Assembly (NCBI GenBank): GCA_946894095.1 | Contig: OX335642.1 | Location: forward strand, 29,523,021-29,587,020 | DNA length: 64,000 nt | Reading direction: 5' to 3' | Source of the DNA: Incurvaria masculella | Taxonomy: Eukaryota > Arthropoda > Insecta > Lepidoptera > Incurvariidae | Shown: positions 56,831 to 64,000 of the stretch, piece after piece | Position numbering within the stretch: position 1 is the stretch's first letter | How the letters are laid out: the number at the start of each line of letters is the position of its first letter | Made by a program: the position numbers and the translations under genes | The notes under the pieces: model-generated | What the model was told of the DNA's origin: nothing | The model's input: only the letters and a program-made list of their open reading frames with translations | Databases searched by the model: none

Positions 56831-57892
56831 GTGGTTGACTGTACTCAGTCCCTATCTTCAGAGGTTGCGAGACCTCCGGGCATTACTCCTAATAACGGCT
56901 AAGTGGGGTCAAGTCATTAAGCCAAGACTACGTTAGGCGGTCGGGTCAAGCTGCTGCGACAATTAAAAGATTGCCATCATTTCGACGGGGGCTACCGTAT
57001 ACCTGGGTCGTGGGACACTGTGTCTGAAGATCTTACAACAAAAAAAAGTGTTACTGACTTTGAATTCATAATTTAAACGATAACGCAGTCTTGAGAGTGA
57101 CCACAAGAACAGTAATTAAAAGCAAAGGTAACGTTAAAGAAGAGATCCAAAATGTATTGACAGTGGATGAAGACTTCAAAGACCTGGTTTCCATATTGTA
57201 TTTAATATTACTATTTCACCAAAGAGGAATTATGTAAGCTGGCATTGTAATATGCGAAAGAAAACTAACCCTGGCCGTTGATATCTTCTTTAATATTTTG
57301 CAACCCATTTGTGTACTGGGTTATTAAATCACAAAACACTTGTCTCTCTTCCAACCTCGCGTTTAATTCCAGGGTATAAGCCTTTATAACGCAAGCAGGA
57401 ACAAATTCATCCACAAGCCATAATTGGCTCTGTTATCTAGATTACGTAAGTGTTAATAATTTTGTGTCACAAATTTAAAAAAGTAATTTCTCTGTGTGTG
57501 AGAAATCGAAGAAGTCATTGTGTTTCTGACTTACCTTTCGAAACAAATAAATGCCATTCAATGTCCCGTTGCACACAAATGAAATGAACATAAAATTGGA
57601 AGAGATCAAAGAGCTATCAGAAAAAAAAAACAGATTCAATAAAAAAAAAATACAGGGTAACAACATAGGAAGTCAAAATCAAAATATCTATCACTCTTTG
57701 TACGAAAAGACAAAGGCTGACCAACCTATGTATATTTCCACGTTCACGTAAACAATAGCCTCACGCTGTTCTTCCCTTTTGAGGTGACAGTGACTTGAGC
57801 AAGAAAAACCCCATACATCCCTGGTGAATAATAGAAAAACTAGCGACGACAGGACGATTTGCGGCATCCTCTCGTATGACGAATCCTTAAGA

Positions 57893-57930
57893 TTATATAA
57901 TAACAGCGCCTCTCAGGACTGCGTCATTTG
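57893..57930 (+). promoter_or_regulatory. TATA box and initiator of the small membrane-protein gene
   Basis: ttatataa at about 57893-57900 lies roughly 30 bp before gcgtcatttg (57921-57930), which contains a TCATT initiator-like site. The ATG follows at 57991. The spacing is right for an RNA polymerase II core promoter. Confidence 0.55.
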
Positions 57931-57990
57931 TGCCTCAGCCGTTGTGCCTTCCGAACCGGTGTCTCGTGCAGTTCGCTAGAAGCCAGCAAG

Positions 57991-60900
57991 ATGTCGCGTG
58001 TGATGGTGTTTGTGTGTGCGTTGGCGGCTCTGTTCGCGTACGTCGCGGCCGACGCGTCCCTGGAGGATTACCACAGTGTGTCCGTGAACCACATTTACGA
58101 GGAGAAATTGCGGGTGAGGTGCCTTCAATGTGTTTGAGCTTTCGAACGTCCGTGAATGATTTCGAGTGCAAATCAATTTAGAGCTAATATAAACAATTTT
58201 AAATTAGTCGAACCCATTGTTTATGTTGGTAGTTTTATTGTAATCAATACATTTTATTCAATTTATGTTAACGTAAATGTTTGATCGAACAGTTTAAGAC
58301 AAAGACCAATGAACAAAATAAACATAAACCTTTAATATTTCCGGCTTAAAAATTTAATAAATAATGACTTGGACTCTTTTAAAACTGAACAGCGCAAAAG
58401 AAATCCTTATTTATGCAGATTAATATTACTGATAACAGTATTAAATTCATTTTATAATCTTTTTAGCTGGTTTCCAAAGTAGATGATAATATGTTAATAT
58501 TAAAATTAAAGAAAATATTATTATAGGCAGAGTAAGGGAATACAATTATTTATTCAAATACGATTTCGTGTGAAAGTCAATTGTAGTGTTTATTTTTAAC
58601 AGTACAAAATCTTTAAAAATGCAAAGAGAAACGAGTAAATGTAACATAGAGGTTGTAATAGAATTCACTACCATAAACTTGGAGTCAAAGTATGTGTATT
58701 GATAAAAAATATATATACTTTTTTTTTCTCACCCTTACTTCTTGCGTTGGAAATGTTTTAAAATTATCATTTTGACAAGTATTTGAATATCCTAATGGAA
58801 GCGTTTTTGGGCACTGCCCACTTTCTTCCTTTCTCCTACTTGACCACCGTCAGCCTTAGGTACCCCCTAGGTGTTCTTTTACGTTGATTTTACGGATTAG
58901 TTCTATAGGAAAGAATAGCAAAATGGCACTCAAGTTTATTATTTGTCTCGCCTCAAGAATAACATCCGAAAGTTTCGCTTTTACTTTATATTGATTTAAT
59001 TTTAGTTTCTAATTATTTGAAGGAAACTATTTCAAGCGGTATTTCTAAGAAATATGTCATGCCATGAGTTCTAACAAACTAACTGTCGTCTTGATAATCA
59101 TTTGTCAAATTTATTGGCAGAAATTACATTTGAATTTTAATTACACAAGTAATACCGTTATTCACAATATTTCATCAAATTGCAACGGACTATCTTGAAT
59201 CATATTATCAATGGTTCAAACAGAAAGATATAAATAAACCTAACGTGGAAGTTGAACAAGAAGTGCGGAGGTCATCTAAGCTGTACCAATTGTGTCCACG
59301 GCCGTACAAAAAGGTGGACCTTGAAGCTGACAATTCCGCACCTCCGATTATTCCTCCGAATAGGTACCGAGTTGCCTCGGAGACATAATACTGTTGCCGT
59401 AAAAAATCTCGTCTTTGTGTGGAATCAAATTGGCATACATCCTTCGATACTCTTGAAACTATAATATCTACGTTCATCGAGAATTTTCAATTTTATTTTA
59501 TCAATTTGCATCATCATCATAATAAATAGGGACAGGCTGCTCAAGGCGACAATCACCGTCAGATTTTAATTCTGTGGCTAAAACTTTTTGTCACAACGGT
59601 TTCTCGGATGGATCTTACCCTCGCTTTCGTGTTTAATTATTAAAACTTTTTTCCTCAGAGCAATCATAATTTCAATAATGAAATAACACACAGCATTGGG
59701 AATAAGCTAGAAATGTCTATCCTAAAGTTCAAGTGTGATTATTTTCGTTCGTAATTATTTTCCTCCTAAACGGCATCGATAATGATGAACTCTTCCCAGA
59801 TTATAATCCAATCTAATTCGTAATCCAAATAGGACATAAAAGATATCAGAAGAAAAATAATCTGGATATTCCTTTGAAGCAGGATTCGAACCTGCGGCCT
59901 TTAAATTACATGTCCACTGCTACCACAAACAATCTATTACAAAATTTAGTCATCCAATGTTTTTCTCGAATATATTAGAATCCTAATAATGTTTCACATA
60001 TGTACTACTAGATGAAACAGTTTTCCCGTATAAATCCTACGCTAAAGCATTCGGACTGCTATTGGTTGAGATATCAAATTTGGCTGTCATTGTATATTCC
60101 TCAACCTCAAATAATAAAATAACGGTAAAATTAATTTAAAAGATAACAATACCAAGGACCCATGTTATAATATCCGATATTCTGTATAATAGATGCAAGG
60201 AATTAAAATAATCACCATACACAAACCAGTTGCAATAACTCGTACGCCGATGAGCAGTGGCACACGCTTATGCGACTAAGTAGACGTAGAAAAAAATCCA
60301 GTGAAGTTTCTTGCCAGTTCTTCTTCACTGTGATTGTTAATCTGCATAATGATAAAATATGACAAAATATGACAGTGTACTGCCGAGGGATGATGAATGA
60401 AAAATAAACAGTCAATATAAAGGTAGTGAGTGCATTCCAGACTAGCTGCACGAACAATGAAATATCGGTTTATTAAGTTAGTAGTTAAGGAAGGCAGACC
60501 GACGGTGAAAGGATGCATTGCCAAGAAGTATGAAAAGACATTTCTAAAAGATTCCCAACACTGTGGTTCGGTGCTCAATCTTGTCTAACCGTCATCTCTT
60601 TATTAGTTCAAGGTCATGATGTTTCAATTTGTTTGTCGACAGGCGCTCTGCGAGCACGAACACAGCACCAACTCCTGCATCGAACTGTTCATTTACCAAT
60701 ATCGGCTCCCGCTGATCATCGGCGGAGCGATCCTGGCCTTCCTCATCCTTCTTTGCGTCGGGTGCTGCTGCTGCTGCTTCTGTAGAAAGAGGTGATTTAA
60801 ACTTTTCTTTATTCGCTGATATCATATATTTATCTTGGAATAATATCTGTGACAGATCAAAAGAGTAACTAAGAGCTAATGATTGATGAGTTAATGATAC

Positions 60901-61416
60901 ATCAGAACGTGAACAGCTATTTCTGAACACTTATCTTGAAATAACATATTTACTTATATACATATCTTCACGCGGCTGTGTGTCAAAATTGATTTGATTT
61001 AATCAACGACATCTCGATTATAATTTGGATCTATTTCTTTGTTATATTTTGTTTATTATTGTACTAGATTCCAGAACATTTATTCAATTACATAATTATC
61101 TATATTTTATGCTTAATCATCCATGAGAAATGACGCAGCAAATTAACATACATTTCTTAAAGTATTTCCGTCACCATAATTCCGGAGACCTTGCTACCAT
61201 GCCACTATTACAATAAATCTACATGCAAATTGTTTATCAAGCCAGCTGTGAAACGCAGTAAGAAATATTTAAAACAATCTTGACCTAAACACATGCTTTA
61301 ATGACATGTGCATCATTTACTACTTTCAAAGTCAACGAAAAAAGTAAGCGATTACAGGCTTTATTTTTAAAATATATTTTTGTGTTAACAGGTATCATTC
61401 AGTCAGCCAAGCGTAA
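57991..61416 (+). CDS. small single-pass membrane protein, unrecognised (3 exons)
   Basis: Exons 57991-58113, 60643-60791 and 61392-61416 give 98 residues. I do not recognise the family. Residues 1-22 are a signal peptide (MSRVMVFVCALAALFAYVAA). A short outer part follows (SLEDYHSVSVNHIYEEKLR), with two cysteines (ALCEHEHSTNSC) that could form a disulfide. The membrane segment is LPLIIGGAILAFLILLCVG (about 66-84), followed by a run of cysteines (CCCCCFC) and basic RKR, a likely palmitoylation site. The last exon adds only YHSVSQA. Exon 1 has a GC-rich third-base pattern unlike the AT-rich surroundings, and a TATA promoter lies upstream. The C-terminus is uncertain: another acceptor 11 bases on would give about 18 other residues instead. 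A SINE and a retroelement end lie in intron 1. Confidence 0.72.
59871..59930 (-). repeat. tRNA-like sequence (SINE head)
   Basis: The minus strand reads gtggtagcagtggacatgta then a perfect T-arm (gcagg-ttcgaat-cctgc). The D-arm side is too short and the acceptor stem does not pair, so it is a tRNA-derived relic, not a gene. Confidence 0.6.
60285..60420 (+). repeat. retroelement 3'-end relic
   Basis: gaagtttcttgccagttctt, aaatatgacagtgtactgcc and gggatgatgaatgaaaaata match 43455-43570. It lies in intron 1 of the small membrane-protein gene. Confidence 0.58.
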
Positions 61417-61838
61417 CACGAACTCAAGTAAAGGCCAAGAGAAAACATACGGAGAGCTGAACTACAAGAAGTTCTGCAGGCGGCCACTGCCAAAAACTGG
61501 TTTCCGATGTCTTCATGTAAATTGCATTATTGTAAAATTACGATCGATAACTTGATGTCGATGAATCAAGTTTTTATCGATCATAGCTTTAGAATAGCCT
61601 CGACAACGAATGATATTTTTTGCTAATTGTAAAATAGAACGTGATTGGGATACCTAGTCTATATGTATACCACCGTAAGCTTAATTCCACCTGTAGGGGT
61701 AATCATAGAACTCTGGTTAGAAGGTTTCACCCGAGTAGCTGTCATCTGCCACATTGAAAAAATGTAGTACGTGTACTTACACGATTTTTCTACACAGAGA
61801 GTGATAGCTACTAGTGTGAGAACTTCTCCCGTTCCTTC

Positions 61839-61879
61839 CTTATAACAGCCCTTGTACCTTTGACAAGGGCTGTTATAAG
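61839..61879. repeat. perfect 17-bp hairpin
   Basis: cttataacagcccttgt pairs with acaagggctgttataag across the loop acctttg. It lies about 420 bp after the stop of the small membrane-protein gene, perhaps within its 3' UTR. Confidence 0.8.
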
Positions 61880-62057
61880 CTGACAACCGACCTTGATTTT
61901 AATACCTAATAGTTACCTAGTTGTTGGACCAAACCGTATCATACAAATCAAGTGACCGTTTTAATTTCACTGAATTAATATGAATTCCATGATTATGTTT
62001 AAGGTAAGGTTAAGGCGAATGCGTCATTGTGGTCTGGCCTTCAATGACGAACCTTAG

Positions 62058-62091
62058 CTCAGTCATGACTGAGTCATTGCATGATGACTCA
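62058..62091. promoter_or_regulatory. 16-bp palindrome with two AP-1-type sites
   Basis: ctcagtcatgactgag is a perfect palindrome (62058-62073). TGAGTCA at 62070-62076 and TGACTCA at 62085-62091 are consensus bZIP (AP-1 / Maf-type) sites 15 bp apart. Function is inference only. Confidence 0.35.
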
Positions 62092-62099
62092 TTTTGATG

Positions 62100-63224
62100 A
62101 CTTTACTTGTAAGGTAGGATCTGAATATTAACGAGTAGTTAGTTGCCAAATTGAATGACCATTGGAGTCACACTGTTAATTGAATTAGATAGGTGTTCAG
62201 CGGGTGAAAGAGTCGTGTTCAACAAGATATATTATTGTTTATATAAGTCGGTCTGCAGATTGTATGAAGAATGCAATTTATTTACGATAAACATAGATTA
62301 TTCTTCAGTTTAAGTAGAAGTTGCACTACTTACTTTAATTAAAGAAAGCCAGTCTTCATTGCATTGGAAATTACAAAAAAAAAGTAGTCAAAAGATCCAT
62401 TGAATTTCTGTTATTTTATAATACAGATATAAGAATATAATAACAGATGTAAGATAATAACATATTATATTTTTTTTATTTCTATTTTGGCACTTTAGTT
62501 TTTATAAATTTATTACACATAATAATTTTACAGTTCAAGTAATAATGTTATTATACGGTAGACTCTCATATTTATGTTTTTCAAGAATAATCAAACATCA
62601 CGGTTCAAATATGTATAGGAATTATTGTAATGTGTTACCTCATATTCACACATTAGGCATGGTGTTGCAATTTTTTTATGTAGGCACAAATGTATTTCTG
62701 TGTGTGTGCCATAATATAGTTTCATGACTGTCGACATGTAAATATGCGCTGAATGTGTTTTAAGTTAATCGCAATGTACAATACAGTATTAAGATACTTT
62801 AAGATTAGTTCTTTAGGGTTAAAGTTTAATAATCCAAAGGTCTGATAGATAGAGATAATTTATGTTAGAATAATTTATTTAAATTTCTAGGAATGAATGA
62901 ACTTTTTTTAAAGCTTAGAGTTATGCAATTTTCATTATTCAATGGGCCCATGAATATATACGAGCATATGTATTAGAATTGGTTTTTTTTAATCTTAAAT
63001 ATTTGCTTATTTCAAAGTTTATTTATTTGTTACTTCCTTATGAGACCCCAAGCCCTTCTATGCAGCGGGTAAAATATAATTAAAAACATTGGTATTTTTT
63101 GTGTGAATCGATAGCGAGATACTCTGAAGTTATGTCAGAATGGCATGCGATGTTGTTGTTAATAAAATATGATTTGTAAATTAAAATATGACTTTTTTAA
63201 CTACCTTACCTACCATTTTTTATG
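62100..63224. other. AT-rich intergenic DNA
   Basis: I see no gene or defined repeat, only homopolymer runs and ordinary AT-rich sequence. Confidence 0.4.
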
Positions 63225-63430
63225 TGGGTAATCACCCCACTGGCATGATATTATCCCAACACTACATGGGAGTCACATGGGTGCCGTGACAGGACCTTCC
63301 TTAGTTATATTGCACGGCTACATTGAAATAGATGGAAACACGGACAATTTTCATTGCCGCTTCGACCATCGTTCATTGGAAACGTTTTACGAACAGTTTA
63401 ACGTGGAATCCGAACCACGAGCGACTAATC
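63225..63430 (-). repeat. SINE body and tail, headless
   Basis: The parts tatattgcacggctacattg, cacggacaattttcattgcc and acgtggaatccgaaccacga match the shared body. A block of about 70 bp between the body parts is missing (63379-63390), and no head follows. After it, to 63980, I see nothing defined. Confidence 0.62.
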
Positions 63431-63980
63431 CCTTAGTTAGCAATCACGTCATGCACGGGAAGTAACACAGTGGGTCTAGTTGTATTCGTTATACGTGCCG
63501 GGACCCACATAGAACAAGTTGGCAATAATAAACCGCTGAGTACCCTGACACCGAATATCGGTGCTCCATGTTTACTAGGTATATAATATACTAGTAATAT
63601 GAATATTTTTAAATGTAGCAATAAGGAGGATAATGAGGTGATTGAGTTCCATGAAACGGCCCGTGCCTGATTCCTTACTCAAATTTAGAATTATGTTTCT
63701 GATATTTTGCACATTAAATAAATCAACTAAGAGCTACGTCTGTACGTTTAGATTTTTTTGATAATTTAACTTAAATCCATGATATACGCTTATCTTAAGA
63801 TAAGTTATCAAAAAAATTAAAACCTTTCTCTCAGTTGATTTTTGAAATATCAGATAGAATCATAACTCTTAATTTGAGTGAGGAATCAGGCAGTAGCCGT
63901 TGTATGAAACTCGATAGCCTCATTATCCTCTTAATTGCCTTCGATACGAACTTTCTCATAGCTCTGTCCCGTCAAAAAAG

Positions 63981-64000
63981 CGGGCGGCTCGTAGCCTAGT
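63981..64000 (+). repeat. start of a tRNA-headed SINE, cut by the window edge
   Basis: gcgggcggctcgtagcctag matches the first bases of the heads at 20490 and 8036 (minus). Confidence 0.55.

Noticed and set aside
59871..59930. tRNA gene on the minus strand
   Set aside because: Only the T-arm is good. There is no complete acceptor stem or D-stem, so I call it a relic.
61301..61555. Larger C-terminal exon (KRNTNSSKGQEKTYGELNY) for the small membrane protein
   Set aside because: It is open and protein-like, but joining it to exon 2 in frame needs a phase that the donor at 60791 and acceptor at 61391 do not give. RNA evidence would be needed.
1..64000. CRISPR array, bacterial defence system or phage genes
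   Set aside because: The spliced genes and repeat types are those of an insect nuclear genome. The tandem repeats at 25311 and 40156 lack spacers and Cas genes.

Overview
The window is nuclear DNA of an insect, most likely a moth or butterfly (Lepidoptera). The evidence is spliced genes with GT-AG introns, two juvenile hormone epoxide hydrolase (JHEH) genes, AT-rich non-coding DNA, and dense repeats of kinds common in lepidopteran genomes. There is no operon, prophage or CRISPR array. Most long open frames are chance frames or transposon relics. Real genes fill roughly a third of the window including introns, but only about 5.5 kb is exon.

Left part (1-14.6 kb): two intact five-exon JHEH genes face each other tail to tail, 651-6167 on + and 9008-14581 on -. 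Both encode 465 residues, have identical exon lengths (192, 393, 349, 235, 229 nt) and are about 90% identical in protein by hand count. Divergence is uneven: exon 1 and most of exon 5 are almost unchanged even at silent sites, while exon 3 has changed a lot. This suggests gene conversion between the arms of an inverted duplication. The enzymes would hydrate the epoxide of juvenile hormone at the endoplasmic reticulum membrane.

Middle (14.6-39.2 kb): about 17 kb of repeats precedes a cytosolic sulfotransferase locus on +. A complete five-exon gene (34600-39235, 321 residues) has all the PAPS-binding and catalytic motifs. About 3 kb upstream lies a duplicate of its first two exons only (31549-32481), with a frameshift in exon 1. 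The repeats include 5S-rRNA-headed and tRNA-headed SINEs that share one body, and a 100-bp tandem array folded into a large palindrome (25311-25770).

Right part (39.2-64 kb): mostly transposon relics, plus an unrecognised minus-strand frame with three near-perfect in-frame 105-bp repeats (40128-40604). One small three-exon gene on + (57991-61416) encodes a predicted 98-residue secreted-type single-pass membrane protein with a cysteine cluster after the membrane segment. A TATA box and initiator sit upstream.

Repeats: about 14 copies or fragments of one lepidopteran element carrying a (GGAC)n microsatellite and a 3' terminal hairpin; two inverted TTAA-flanked MITEs; several other MITEs and foldbacks; non-LTR retrotransposon C-terminal relics; and a tRNA-like SINE family in which one copy is split by a later insertion. 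All exon joins and residue counts were worked out by hand from the sequence. No database search was possible.
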